Positions 33,157 through 42,220 are shown, counted from the stretch's first letter. The stretch is 60,473 nt of DNA from UBA11098 sp041671525 (GCA_041671525.1 JBAZBJ010000008.1:1-60473), one strand, 5' to 3'. Notes: generated by a model from the sequence alone, not told the origin. A program made the numbers and translations.

Positions 33157-33166
33157 GAATTTTTTC

Positions 33167-34630
33167 TTATTTGATAAATGATAAATACACTGAAGCAACC
33201 ACGGCGATAATCATAAACACGATCGCTAGCCAGCCAAAAAATTTGACCCAGGCCGGATGGGTTTCTTGTCCCATAATTTTCGGGTCATTCCCCACCACCA
33301 TAATGACAATCAACAGCGGCACCGCGATGATGCCGTTCAAAAAGGCCGAATAATACAAGGCTGCGATCGGATTGATATGGAGAAAATTGAGCAGCGACCC
33401 GACAATGATCGAAACGACAATCACCATATAAAATCCTTTGGCCTGGGAAAATTTGAGCTCCAGACTTTCATGCCATTTCATGAGCTCCGCCAAAGCATAG
33501 GCGCCGGAAGCGGCCAAAATTGGAATCGCCAAAAACCCAGTCCCGATGATGCCCAGTGCAAAAAGGAAAAAGGCATAGTCTCCCGCAAACGGTCGCAGAG
33601 CGGCCGCGGCTTGTTCCGCCGAATCGATGCTCGTGATACCATTTTTAAACAGCACTTGTGCCGTGGTCAGGACGATAAAAAAGAACACGACATTGGCGAG
33701 GAGCATACCAAAACCAACGTCAGTGCGCATCTTGCCGATCCGCCCGTGAACCAAGCTTTTTTTAAACTTACCGTCTTTGTGACACTCTTCCACTTCTTCC
33801 GAAGCTTGCCAGAAAAAAAGATACGGCGTGATGGTGGTGCCAAAAACTGCCACCATCGCAAAAATATATTCCTTGTTGAAATAAATCTGCGGCACAAACG
33901 AATTTTTGACCACTTCCAGCCAATTCGGGTGCACTATAAAACCGGTGATAATATACGCAAAAACAGAAAGTGTCAGCCATTTGAGAAATTTCACATAAAT
34001 GTGATAGCCGACTAAAATTTCCAGCGCAATGATGACGATCGCGAAAAATACGACCGCCGCATAAAAATTAACTTGAGTCAGCATAACGATTGAAGCCGCC
34101 ATTGCTCCCAGATCTGCTCCGATGTTGGCCACGTTGGCAATAATCAACAAAATCACCGCGCCCATCACAACTTTTTTCCCATAATGTTTCCGCAAAACCT
34201 CGGCCAAACCTTTGTTGGTCACAATGCCGATCCGCGCACAAGCCTCCTGCACCGCCAGCATGATCGGCAGTAGCCAGGCCGCCATCCATAAAATCGCCAA
34301 ACCAAACTTGGCGCCGACTGATGAATAGGTTCCGATGCCACCTGGATCATCATCGGACGCGCCCGTGATAAGTCCCGGCCCCAGCGCTTTGACGAAAAGC
34401 TTGAGCCTGGTCATCGGATTTTTGATCAGATCTTGCACGACCAAAACTTCAGAGGCAGCAACGCGGAAAGTTCCGTCCACCGCTTTTTCGGCTTCAATTT
34501 CGCCCCAGACAATCAATTTCTTGGCCAAAATAAGCGGGATGCCCACTTCTCGCCGAAATTCCGAAAGCGTCAAAAGCCCTTTTGCTTCTTCGATTTTATT
34601 ATTTACGGCGCTTTCGTCAATTATTTTCAT
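33167..34630 (-). CDS. NRAMP-superfamily metal transporter with N-terminal HTH-like domain
   Basis: Divalent-metal transporter of about 11 membrane segments in 487 residues. Residues 1-75 are unusual: LTLSEFRREVGIPLILAKKL...GTFRVAASEVLVVQDL has the look of a MerR/excisionase-type helix-turn-helix. The transport part starts at ALGPGLITGASDDDPGGIGT. The family's metal-binding DPGN reads DPGG, and in the sixth segment the usual MPH reads TPY (GTTITPYLFFW), so the conserved sulfur ligand is missing. This places it with distant NRAMP relatives whose metal may be other than Mn/Fe, possibly Mg. It lies between yvcK and glmS; 37 nt separate its start from nothing but the YvcK stop, so cotranscription is likely. 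Confidence 0.88.
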   Translation of the reverse strand: MKIIDESAVNNKIEEAKGLLTLSEFRREVGIPLILAKKLIVWGEIEAEKAVDGTFRVAASEVLVVQDLIKNPMTRLKLFVKALGPGLITGASDDDPGGIGTYSSVGAKFGLAILWMAAWLLPIMLAVQEACARIGIVTNKGLAEVLRKHYGKKVVMGAVILLIIANVANIGADLGAMAASIVMLTQVNFYAAVVFFAIVIIALEILVGYHIYVKFLKWLTLSVFAYIITGFIVHPNWLEVVKNSFVPQIYFNKEYIFAMVAVFGTTITPYLFFWQASEEVEECHKDGKFKKSLVHGRIGKMRTDVGFGMLLANVVFFFIVLTTAQVLFKNGITSIDSAEQAAAALRPFAGDYAFFLFALGIIGTGFLAIPILAASGAYALAELMKWHESLELKFSQAKGFYMVIVVSIIVGSLLNFLHINPIAALYYSAFLNGIIAVPLLIVIMVVGNDPKIMGQETHPAWVKFFGWLAIVFMIIAVVASVYLSFIK

Positions 34631-34643
34631 TTTTATTTTAAAA

Positions 34644-35660
34644 TTATCCTTTATGTTTTGATATTTCCATAATTGCCATCAACACTCGCGCAAGCTTGTT
34701 TGGATCGTGGCGGATAAAAGAATGACTGTCCGCGTCCGGATCACCTTTGGTTTTTTTGATCGGCGCATCATTCAACAGATTGGCCAAAGCTATCTTGAAA
34801 CTTCTTTCTGCGTTTCTATCTCCCAGCTCGACAATCGTCCCCCGGCCTTCGCGCTTTTCGTATTTTGCAATAAGTTTTGCGGGAATATTTTTGCTGTTAA
34901 CTGTCACAATATCTATCCTGTTTTTCCCGATATATGAGTTTATCTCATCCACATAACGCTCGACATCAAATTTTTCAGTCTGCCCCTTCTTATTGGTCAA
35001 ATTACAATTATAAATGACCTTGGCTCTGGATTTTTTGATGGCTCCAGCAATCCCCGAGACCAACAGATTGGGTATGATTGACCCGAAGTGGTCACCGGGA
35101 CCAATGATGATAAAATCAGCCGCTTTGATCGCTGCTAGCGCTTTTCTGTACGCCTTCACTTTCGGTTGCAGATAAACACTCTGCACGCCTTTTTCCCGAA
35201 CGTCAGCGTTGTGATCCAAATGATTTTCTCCGACCAGAACTTTTTTGTTATTAAGCTTGATGTGCAGTTTCATGTTCTCTTCACTGACCGGAATCACTTC
35301 ACCTTTGACATTCAGAATTTCCGCCGCCTCTTCTGCTCCCAACGCGAAACTGCCTTTGATTTTTTCCAGGGCTGACAAGAAAAGATTCCCAAAGTTGTGT
35401 CCGCTTAGTCCCCCACCTTCAAAACGGAAGTTCATGAGTGCGCGCAATGTTTCCGTCGAATCCGAAAGCGCCACCAAACATTGCCGCACGTCCCCCGGCG
35501 GTAAGACCCCCAGTTCATCCCGCAACACTCCGGTTGATCCGCCATCATCCGCCATGGAGACAATGGCGGACAAGTTGATTGGATATTTTTTTAGTCCGCT
35601 CAAAAGCGTGAAACTTCCAGCCCCGCCGCCGATTGTGACAACGTTTTTCGTCTTGATCAT
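34644..35660 (-). CDS. YvcK/CofD-family gluconeogenesis factor
   Basis: YvcK proteins bind UDP-N-acetylglucosamine and link carbon supply to cell-wall synthesis. The 338-residue protein has the family start VVTIGGGAGSFTLLSGLKKY, SMADDGGSTGVLRDELGVLP, PPGDVRQCLVALS, GHNFGNL and GPGDHFGSIIPNLLV. Being in one operon with an NTP transferase and followed by glmS fits a cell-wall sugar role. It starts 3 nt after the stop of the NTP transferase gene, without a Shine-Dalgarno sequence, suggesting coupling. Confidence 0.92.
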   Translation of the reverse strand: MIKTKNVVTIGGGAGSFTLLSGLKKYPINLSAIVSMADDGGSTGVLRDELGVLPPGDVRQCLVALSDSTETLRALMNFRFEGGGLSGHNFGNLFLSALEKIKGSFALGAEEAAEILNVKGEVIPVSEENMKLHIKLNNKKVLVGENHLDHNADVREKGVQSVYLQPKVKAYRKALAAIKAADFIIIGPGDHFGSIIPNLLVSGIAGAIKKSRAKVIYNCNLTNKKGQTEKFDVERYVDEINSYIGKNRIDIVTVNSKNIPAKLIAKYEKREGRGTIVELGDRNAERSFKIALANLLNDAPIKKTKGDPDADSHSFIRHDPNKLARVLMAIMEISKHKG

Positions 35661-35663
35661 ATC

Positions 35664-36350
35664 TCAAGCAAATTTATGGATTAGCTCCTCTGCTTTTTTC
35701 AAATCACCCTGATTCCCAATCGGAAACCAGTTTAAGGTTTTTTCAACTTTAATTTTATGTTTATCAGCCATACAGGATAGGACTTTAGAAATGCAATATT
35801 CTCCGGCGTTGCTCTTGATAAGATCGTATTCGAAAAATTTTTTATTCAGGACATACAGACCTGTGTTGGCCAATTTTTCATCGGATTTTTTTGGTTTTTC
35901 AATTATATCGACAAGTTGGCTACCTTTGGATTTTATCAGTCCAAATTGGCTTATATCATCAACCTCACATCCCAACACGGCTAATTCATGCTTTAAAATA
36001 TTTTTTATATCTTTTTTATGATAGAAGTCGTCACCCATCATGACTAAAAATTTATCCCCCAAGAAACTTTTAGCTGCGTGCAAAGATTTCGCAGTTCCAT
36101 CTACGCCTACCTGAGAAGACCTAAAAATATAAGTAATTTTTTTATTATTAAAAGAATTTTTGAAATGATTCATAATTTGCTCGCCGCGATAACCAATCAC
36201 AAGAATAATTTCTGTGATTTCTTTGGGCAAAGCATTGAGCTTGTGCTCCAAAATAGGCTTGCCCTTGATTTTCAACATCGGCTTGGGCGTGGTCTTGGTC
36301 AGATCGCCCATGCGCTTCCCCTTGCCGGAGGCCAAAATTACTACTTGCAT
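35664..36350 (-). CDS. Sugar-1-phosphate nucleotidyltransferase family protein
   Basis: NTP-transferase fold enzyme, 228 residues, that would join an NTP to a sugar 1-phosphate. The signature is GKGKRMGDLTKTTPKPMLKI followed by KGKPILEH; the metal-binding aspartate is in MMGDDFYHKKDI and the sugar site in KPKKSDEKLANTGLYVL. It lacks the left-handed beta-helix of GlmU, so it is not the N-acetylglucosamine-1-phosphate enzyme by length. The nucleotide and sugar cannot be named. The start is 4 nt after the stop of leuS. Confidence 0.88.
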   Translation of the reverse strand: MQVVILASGKGKRMGDLTKTTPKPMLKIKGKPILEHKLNALPKEITEIILVIGYRGEQIMNHFKNSFNNKKITYIFRSSQVGVDGTAKSLHAAKSFLGDKFLVMMGDDFYHKKDIKNILKHELAVLGCEVDDISQFGLIKSKGSQLVDIIEKPKKSDEKLANTGLYVLNKKFFEYDLIKSNAGEYCISKVLSCMADKHKIKVEKTLNWFPIGNQGDLKKAEELIHKFA

Positions 36351-36354
36351 AAAT

Positions 36355-39054
36355 TTAGATCACGATATTAATCAGCTTCTTCGGTACAAAAATAACTTTT
36401 TTAATTTCTTTGCCAGTGGTAAAATTTTTCACTTTCTCGCTTTGCATGGCCAGCTCTTTCGCATCATTTTCCGAGATATCAACGCTCGCCTCAAGCGTGT
36501 CGCGCACTTTGCCATTGACCTGCACCACCAATTGAATCATTTCGTCCTTGATCATTTCCGGATCGTACTGCGGCCACTCTGATAAAAATATCGACTTTTC
36601 ATGTCCAAGTTTTTCCCACAGCTCTTCCGCAATGTGCGGCGCGAATGGTGATAAAATTTGCAGCAATGAATTATAGCTGGATTTAGTTATATCGCTTTTT
36701 TCCGCCTCATTCACCAAAATCATCATGGCCGAAATCGCCGTATTAAAGCGCAGCTCATTGATATCCTCAGTCACTTTTTTAATAGTTTTATGAAGCAAGC
36801 CTGTAATATTGCTTCCAGTTTGTTCGCTTATTTTTCCTTGCAACTTCCAAACCTTGCCCAAAAATCGGTGCACGCCCACAATATTGTTTTCGTTCCACAT
36901 GACAGCGTCTTCCAGCGGCGCCGCAAAAAGCATATATGTCCTGACCGCATCCGCGCTAAATTTTTCCACCATATCATCCGGGTTAATGACATTACCCTTG
37001 GATTTAGACATCTTTTTGCCTTCTTTGTCCAAAACCATGCCTTGATGGCGCAATTTCAAAAACGGTTCATCAAAATCCAAAATACCAATCCGATGCATGG
37101 CTTTGGTGAAAAATCGCGCGAACAACAGATGCATGTACGTATGTTCCGCGCCACCAATGTACAAATCCACTGGCAACCATTTCTTCAACCGGTCGGTCCC
37201 GCAGAATTTTTCGCTGTTGTGCGGATCAGGATAGCGCAAAAAATACCAGGCTGAATCCACAAAGGTATCCATGGTGTCATATTCCGCTGTCCAGCCGGAA
37301 CCAAAAATTTCCTCCGTCCGTTTTTTCAGTTCAACTGATTTGGCCAACGGCGAAACTCCGGTTGGGTGAAAATCCACATCCTCCGGCAAGGTCCAAGGCA
37401 GATGCTCTTCCGGAACCAGATGTGCCTTCCCTTCCGGTGAATACACGATCGGAATCGGACAACCCCAATACCGTTGCCTCGAAATTGACCAATCACGCAA
37501 ACGGTAGTTTACCACTTTCTTGCCCAATCCTTCCTTCTCCAGCCATTGGATCATTTTTTCGCGGGCTTCCCTTGAACTTAAGCCTGAGTAGTTTTCAGAA
37601 TTTATCAATATTCCATCCTCCGGAGTCGCTTCATACGCACCCTTCCAATCTAATTGCTCTTCTTTAACGCCAGCGGTTAAGCCATACTGATAGGCTAATT
37701 TATTCCCCTCGTCACTGCTCCAATCAAATCGTTTATTTTCATTTTTTGTGTGGAATAATATTTTTTTAATTAACCCCTCACTATGAATATACCAAAGGTC
37801 ACCAACAAAAAAGTTTTCAGCCAAATCAAAAACCTTGTCCACTTCTTCGGTATAAATATGCATCAATCCATCAATCTCAACTATTAGAGCAAATTTTGTA
37901 ACTTCCTCATAAAACTTGTCCGATAGCGAGCTCTTTATCGTCACAATGTAACTTTTTACTGAATCAATTGATTTTTTAAGCGATAAATTATATTTTTTAG
38001 AAAACTCAAAATCGCGTTCATCATGTGCCGGCACCGCCATCACCGCGCCGGTGCCATAATTTCCCAAAACATAATCAGCCACGTATACCGGCACGCTTTC
38101 TTGGGTGAAGGGATTTACCGCCTTGATTCCTTGCAATTCGACACCGGATTTTTCCTTGGCCTCCATCCGATCCAATTCCGTCTTGTTCTTGCTTTTCTCG
38201 ATATACTCAAGAACTTCATCGCGATTTGCGATTTGCGATACAAGTTGCGCGACCAATGGATGTTCTGGCGCCACAACCACATAAGTCACGCCAAAAACCG
38301 TATCCAGTCTGGTCGTGAATACTTTAACATTCTCCTGCGAATCTTTTACTTTAAATTCAAACTCCGCGCCTTCGCTTTTCCCGATCCAATTTTTCTGATT
38401 CTTTTTGGTATATTCCGGCCAATCAACTTTGTCCAATCCGTCAATCAACTCTTCCGCAAAATCCGTGATTCTGAAAAACCAACCCGGCACTTCTTTTTGT
38501 TCCACTTCTGTTCCGCAACGATCACACCTTCCATCAATCACCTGCTCATTAGCCAGCACTGTCTGACAAGACGGACACCAATTGGTCTTGGAAGTTTTTT
38601 TATAAACTAAATTATTTTTGAAAAATTCACCAAAAATCCACTGGGTCCATTTGTAATATTCCGGACTAGAAGTGACCGCCTGCTCAGAAAAATCATACGC
38701 AAAGCCCAGCGACTTCATCTGGCGGATATAGTTTTCCATATTAGCCTTGGTTGTCTCCTGCGGTTTGACGCCAGTCTTGATGGCAAAATTTTCCGCTGGC
38801 AAACCAAAGGAATCGAAGCCCTGTGGATGCAAAACATTGAAACCTTGCATCTTCTTGAAGCGATATAAAACGTCGCTCGCGGTGTAGCTTTCAGTATGAC
38901 CCATATGCAGCCCCGTGCCGGATGGATACGGGAACATATCCAGGATATAGAATTTCTCCTTGAATGTATCATCTTTATCTATCCGAGAAAAGCCTGTTTC
39001 AAGCCATTTTTTCTGCCATTTGGCCTCAATTTGTTTTGGATCGTAATTTTTCAT
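36355..39054 (-). CDS. leuS: Leucyl-tRNA synthetase with an inserted domain in the editing region
   Basis: Charges tRNA-Leu. The 899-residue protein has the HIGH-type motif GLHMGHTESY, zinc-ribbon cysteines CPSCQ...CDRCG, the CP1 editing domain (TRLDTVFGVTYVVVAPEHPL, AHDERDFEF) and KMSKSKGNVINPDD. Between KKYNLSLKK and AYEATPEDGILINS, which are nearly adjacent in homologues, lie about 110 extra residues (about 358-465; 37645-37985) starting SIDSVKSYIVTIKSSL and ending KEEQLDWKG. The stretch is more AT-rich than its surroundings. No intein or nuclease motif is seen in it. Both active sites remain intact. Confidence 0.96.
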   Translation of the reverse strand: MKNYDPKQIEAKWQKKWLETGFSRIDKDDTFKEKFYILDMFPYPSGTGLHMGHTESYTASDVLYRFKKMQGFNVLHPQGFDSFGLPAENFAIKTGVKPQETTKANMENYIRQMKSLGFAYDFSEQAVTSSPEYYKWTQWIFGEFFKNNLVYKKTSKTNWCPSCQTVLANEQVIDGRCDRCGTEVEQKEVPGWFFRITDFAEELIDGLDKVDWPEYTKKNQKNWIGKSEGAEFEFKVKDSQENVKVFTTRLDTVFGVTYVVVAPEHPLVAQLVSQIANRDEVLEYIEKSKNKTELDRMEAKEKSGVELQGIKAVNPFTQESVPVYVADYVLGNYGTGAVMAVPAHDERDFEFSKKYNLSLKKSIDSVKSYIVTIKSSLSDKFYEEVTKFALIVEIDGLMHIYTEEVDKVFDLAENFFVGDLWYIHSEGLIKKILFHTKNENKRFDWSSDEGNKLAYQYGLTAGVKEEQLDWKGAYEATPEDGILINSENYSGLSSREAREKMIQWLEKEGLGKKVVNYRLRDWSISRQRYWGCPIPIVYSPEGKAHLVPEEHLPWTLPEDVDFHPTGVSPLAKSVELKKRTEEIFGSGWTAEYDTMDTFVDSAWYFLRYPDPHNSEKFCGTDRLKKWLPVDLYIGGAEHTYMHLLFARFFTKAMHRIGILDFDEPFLKLRHQGMVLDKEGKKMSKSKGNVINPDDMVEKFSADAVRTYMLFAAPLEDAVMWNENNIVGVHRFLGKVWKLQGKISEQTGSNITGLLHKTIKKVTEDINELRFNTAISAMMILVNEAEKSDITKSSYNSLLQILSPFAPHIAEELWEKLGHEKSIFLSEWPQYDPEMIKDEMIQLVVQVNGKVRDTLEASVDISENDAKELAMQSEKVKNFTTGKEIKKVIFVPKKLINIVI

Positions 39055-39103
39055 AAGTTCTCTTTTACCCCCTAATTCTAGCCTATTTTACTGTTTTTTT
39101 CAA

Positions 39104-39138
39104 ATAAAAAGAACCTCATGTAATTGAGGCTCTTTTTC
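39104..39138 (-). terminator. Terminator of the DUF4349 gene
   Basis: Hairpin GAGCCTCA/TGAGGTTC (minus strand) around ATTACA, followed by TTTTTATTTG. It lies between the stop at 39154 and the leuS start. Confidence 0.82.
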
Positions 39139-39153
39139 GGCGAGAAACTCCTG

Positions 39154-40092
39154 TTATTTTTTGAATTTAGTATAAATTTTACTCCCGATTACGTAAATCA
39201 CATACGCCAGCAGCAGATAGAGGATCGCCACCGGGATGACAGTGACAATCAACACAATTGTGAAGTCGATGAAGCCCTGACCTTTTTTGACCAAAGAATT
39301 GACCGCGTCTTTCACCACCTGCCATGGCCGCCACGAGTCAGTAATAGTAATACTGGAATCTTCCGAAAGATTGACTGAGATGCTCGCCATGTCGGTCTGT
39401 GAATTCAAAAATTTCAACTGTCCCTGCAACTGCTCAATCTCCCCGCGCACGCGCGACAACTGCTGCGTCACGTCCAAAATATCCTGAATCTTTTGCGCCT
39501 GATTCATGATCTGCAAAAATTGCTGCTCCTCTGCTTGTTTGTTTTTCAGTTGGGCTTGCAGATCAGTGAATTGTTCCGTCACGTCTTGCCCGCTGGTCGA
39601 TTCCTGAACAACTAATGCTGCCACTTTTTTGATCTCGCTGAAAGTTTTCCCAAAGTTGGCGACTGGCACTTTAACCATGACCGTTCCGCTTTTGATATTG
39701 TTGTAATTGTACACATTGGAAGAAAACACATCTCCGCCATTATCCTTGGAGATTTTGGAAATATTTTCAGCAGCTTTATCAACGCTATTCACCTTCAAGG
39801 TCAGGTCTCCATTCTTGATGACTTTTTTATCCGTGATGTCAGAGCCGACATTGTCGACCGCTATCGGCGCCACTGCGCTCTCCCGAACTGCCGCGTCATT
39901 CTTTGTCATCGGAAGTCCCATCGAAATCGATCCGCCTGGCAAACCGGTCGAACCCGGCACCACCATACCGCCGGAAAAATTATCACTGCCGCTCAGCCTT
40001 TTTTGCGTTCCTATTTTACCCGTGTTTAAGACCGTCAAAACCGCCAGCAAGACAACGACCAACACTCCACCGATGATTATTTTTTTATTCAT
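39154..40092 (-). CDS. DUF4349-family membrane-anchored protein
   Basis: The 312-residue protein has an N-terminal membrane anchor (MNKKIIIGG and a hydrophobic run to about residue 22), a linker, a DUF4349 domain (VIKNGDLTLKVNSVDKAA to about residue 250) with a central coiled coil rich in Gln/Glu (about 160-215, LQAQLKNKQAEEQQFLQI), and a second membrane segment (about 275-300, FTIVLIVTVIPVAILYLLLA). The function of the domain is not established. The start has no Shine-Dalgarno sequence, and an extended -10 (TGGTATAAT) lies 30 nt upstream. Confidence 0.88.
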   Translation of the reverse strand: MNKKIIIGGVLVVVLLAVLTVLNTGKIGTQKRLSGSDNFSGGMVVPGSTGLPGGSISMGLPMTKNDAAVRESAVAPIAVDNVGSDITDKKVIKNGDLTLKVNSVDKAAENISKISKDNGGDVFSSNVYNYNNIKSGTVMVKVPVANFGKTFSEIKKVAALVVQESTSGQDVTEQFTDLQAQLKNKQAEEQQFLQIMNQAQKIQDILDVTQQLSRVRGEIEQLQGQLKFLNSQTDMASISVNLSEDSSITITDSWRPWQVVKDAVNSLVKKGQGFIDFTIVLIVTVIPVAILYLLLAYVIYVIGSKIYTKFKK

Positions 40093-40121
40093 ATTTTATT
40101 TTTTAACCAATTATTTCTTTT

Positions 40122-40130
40122 ATTATACCA
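40122..40130 (-). promoter_or_regulatory. Extended -10 of the DUF4349 gene
   Basis: Minus-strand TGGTATAAT (TATAAT at 40127-40122), identical to the box at 17806-17814. The -35 is poor. Confidence 0.55.
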
Positions 40131-40140
40131 CTGACTGACA

Positions 40141-40176
40141 AAAACAAAAAAGGCGAATCTGGCGACCCGTCTTTTT
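40141..40176 (-). terminator. Terminator of the ATP synthase operon
   Basis: Minus-strand AGACGGGT-CGCCAG-ATTCGCCT followed by TTTTTTG. The stem contains one A-C mismatch and two G-T pairs. It starts about 15 nt after the atpC stop. Confidence 0.6.
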
Positions 40177-40186
40177 AATATTTTCA

Positions 40187-40624
40187 CTAATTAATGTGCA
40201 TTCCGCCCTTGGTTCGATGCTTCCGTGCCACCTTGACCCGCGCCGCTTCTTTTTCCACCAAGGCCGCGATTTTGGCATATTCCATTTCGTCCATGGAAAT
40301 TGTTTCGTCTTTCAACTTTTCCGCGCGCACTCTGGCTTCTTCCGCTCGGAGCAGATCAATCTCTTCGGCGCGTTCGGCCTTGTCCGCCAGCACGACCAGA
40401 CTGTTGGTCGCAAATTCCAAAAAACCACCGGCTGTCGCCAGCAAAATATCCTTGCCATCTTTTTTCAGCATGATTTCTCCCGCTTTTATAGACGCGATGT
40501 AATCTCTGTGATTTGGCAGAATGGTCACTTCCCCGTTGGAAACCGGCAAAGTCGCTTGATCAACTTCGTCTTCAAAAACGGTGCGTTCCGGGGTGACAAT
40601 CTTGAATTTTATTTTATTTACCAT
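40187..40624 (-). CDS. atpC: ATP synthase epsilon subunit
   Basis: Central-stalk and inhibitory subunit of F1. The 145-residue protein has the N-terminal beta-sandwich (KFKIVTPERTVFEDEVDQAT, NGEVTILPNHRDYIASI, GGFLEFATNSLVVLADKAER) and the C-terminal two-helix part (ARVRAEKLKDETISMDEMEY). Last gene of the atp operon; a palindromic repeat separates it from atpD. Confidence 0.95.
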   Translation of the reverse strand: MVNKIKFKIVTPERTVFEDEVDQATLPVSNGEVTILPNHRDYIASIKAGEIMLKKDGKDILLATAGGFLEFATNSLVVLADKAERAEEIDLLRAEEARVRAEKLKDETISMDEMEYAKIAALVEKEAARVKVARKHRTKGGMHIN

Positions 40625-40632
40625 AACTATTC

Positions 40633-40712
40633 TGTCATCCTGAGCGAAGTCCGCCGCGGACGAAGTCGAAGGATCTAATTAAATTAGATTCCTCGACAAG
40701 CTCGGAATGACA
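40633..40712. repeat. TGTCATCC repeat between atpD and atpC
   Basis: TGTCATCCTGAGCGAAGTCC with CCGCCGCGGACGAAGTCGAA to CTCGACAAGCTCGGAATGACA-type end; it fills the spacer almost completely. Confidence 0.9.
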
Positions 40713-40718
40713 CATTAT

Positions 40719-42095
40719 TTACTTTTTTAGTTCGTCAATCGATCCTTTCATATAGAATTCCTGTTCGGCCACGCTATCATATTCGCCGTCCAAAATCATC
40801 TTGAAACCCTTGATGGTGTCAGCCAGTTTCACATATTTTCCCGGAGTACCGGTAAATTGTTCGGCCACAAAAAATGGTTGGGACAAAAATTTCTGAATCT
40901 TTCTGGCTCGTGCCACGGTCACTTTGTCTTCATCTGACAATTCTTCCATACCGAGAATCGCGATGATGTCCTGCAAATCTTTGTAACGCTGCAAAACTTT
41001 CTGCACGCCCCGCGCCACCGCGTAGTGTTCTTCACCCACAATTTTCGGATCCAAAATGGTAGAACTGGAATCCAATGGATCCACCGCCGGATAAATGCCG
41101 AGTTCGGAAAGCCCACGCGACAGCACCACGGTCGAATCCAAATGACCAAAAGTCGTGGCTGGAGCAGGGTCGGTCAAATCGTCGGCTGGCACATAAACGG
41201 CTTGCACGGAAGTAATCGAACCTTTTTTGGTGGAGGTGATGCGTTCCTGCAGGCGTCCCATTTCTTCCGCCAGAGTTGGTTGGTAACCCACCGCTGATGG
41301 AATGCGTCCAAGCAAAGCCGACACTTCCGAACCAGCCTGCGTGAAACGGAAAATATTATCCACAAACAGCAGCACGTCACGCCCTTCGGTGTCCCGGAAA
41401 TATTCGGCCATCGTCAAAGCAGACAAAGCCACACGTTGACGTGCTCCCGGTGGTTCATTCATCTGACCAAACACCAAGGCTGTTTTGTCCAACACTCCGG
41501 ATTCTTTCATTTCGTGATACAGGTCATTGCCTTCACGCGTGCGTTCTCCCACACCCGCAAAAATTGAATAGCCGCCGTGTTCCTGCGCGATGTTGCGAAT
41601 CAATTCTTGGATCACCACTGTCTTTCCCACGCCGGCGCCACCAAACAAACCAACTTTGCCACCTTTCACGAACGGACAAATCAGATCCACCACCTTGATG
41701 CCGGTTTCCAAAATTTCCGCTTGTGTGGATTGTTCCGCAAAGCTTGGCGCTTCGCGATGGATCGGGTCTTTTCTTTCTGATTTGATCGCGTCGGCAATCC
41801 CATCAATTGGCTCGCCCAAAAGATTAAACATGCGCCCCAATGTTCCCTGTCCCACCGGCACCGAAATCGGCGCACCGGTCCCAATCACTTCCATCCCGCG
41901 ACGCAAACCGTCGGTTGAGCCCATGGAAACGGTTCGCACCTTGTTCCCGCCCAAATGCTGCGCGGTTTCCAGCACGAGCTTTTCGCCGTTCTCCAACTTG
42001 ATTTCCAGCGCGTCATAAATTCTTGGCAGCTCGCCCACGAATTCCACATCCACGACCGGCCCGATAACTTGGTTGATTTTTCCTACGTTCTTCAT
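40719..42095 (-). CDS. atpD: ATP synthase beta subunit
   Basis: Catalytic F1 subunit, 458 residues. Motifs: Walker A GLFGGAGVGKTVVIQE, GVGERTREGNDLYHEM with the catalytic glutamate, LLFVDNIFRFTQAGSEVSA and the DELSEED equivalent, here MEELSDEDKVTVARA. It follows atpG across an interrupted spacer of about 690 bp that carries a gene on the opposite strand. No Shine-Dalgarno sequence at the ATG. Confidence 0.97.
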   Translation of the reverse strand: MKNVGKINQVIGPVVDVEFVGELPRIYDALEIKLENGEKLVLETAQHLGGNKVRTVSMGSTDGLRRGMEVIGTGAPISVPVGQGTLGRMFNLLGEPIDGIADAIKSERKDPIHREAPSFAEQSTQAEILETGIKVVDLICPFVKGGKVGLFGGAGVGKTVVIQELIRNIAQEHGGYSIFAGVGERTREGNDLYHEMKESGVLDKTALVFGQMNEPPGARQRVALSALTMAEYFRDTEGRDVLLFVDNIFRFTQAGSEVSALLGRIPSAVGYQPTLAEEMGRLQERITSTKKGSITSVQAVYVPADDLTDPAPATTFGHLDSTVVLSRGLSELGIYPAVDPLDSSSTILDPKIVGEEHYAVARGVQKVLQRYKDLQDIIAILGMEELSDEDKVTVARARKIQKFLSQPFFVAEQFTGTPGKYVKLADTIKGFKMILDGEYDSVAEQEFYMKGSIDELKK

Positions 42096-42125
42096 ATTAT
42101 TTGAGATTTTAATTGAGTTAATTCA

Positions 42126-42220
42126 CCTACAAATGTACAAATCTTTTACAAATTTACAAATACCGTATGCGAAATTTGTCTCACATTTGTATATTTGTAT
42201 TTGATTTGTAAATTTGTAGG
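42126..42220. repeat. TACAAAT repeat, copy 2 (atpG-atpD spacer)
   Basis: Begins CCTACAAATGTACAAATC and ends TTTGATTTGTAAATTTGTAGG minus its first bases; halves are approximate inverse complements. Near-identical blocks are in the parA-parB spacer at 13361-13453. Confidence 0.85.

Noticed and set aside
33001..33166. glmS ribozyme
   Set aside because: The conserved ribozyme core is not seen; the segment is the 154-bp repeat also found at 3596-3749.
33257..34015. A 252-codon open frame opposite the NRAMP-type gene
   Set aside because: Shadow of a clear membrane-transporter gene; composition is His/Arg-rich as expected from an antisense frame.
37645..37985. Intein in leuS
   Set aside because: The insertion is too short, lacks splice-junction Cys/Ser and the terminal His-Asn, and has no homing nuclease motif.
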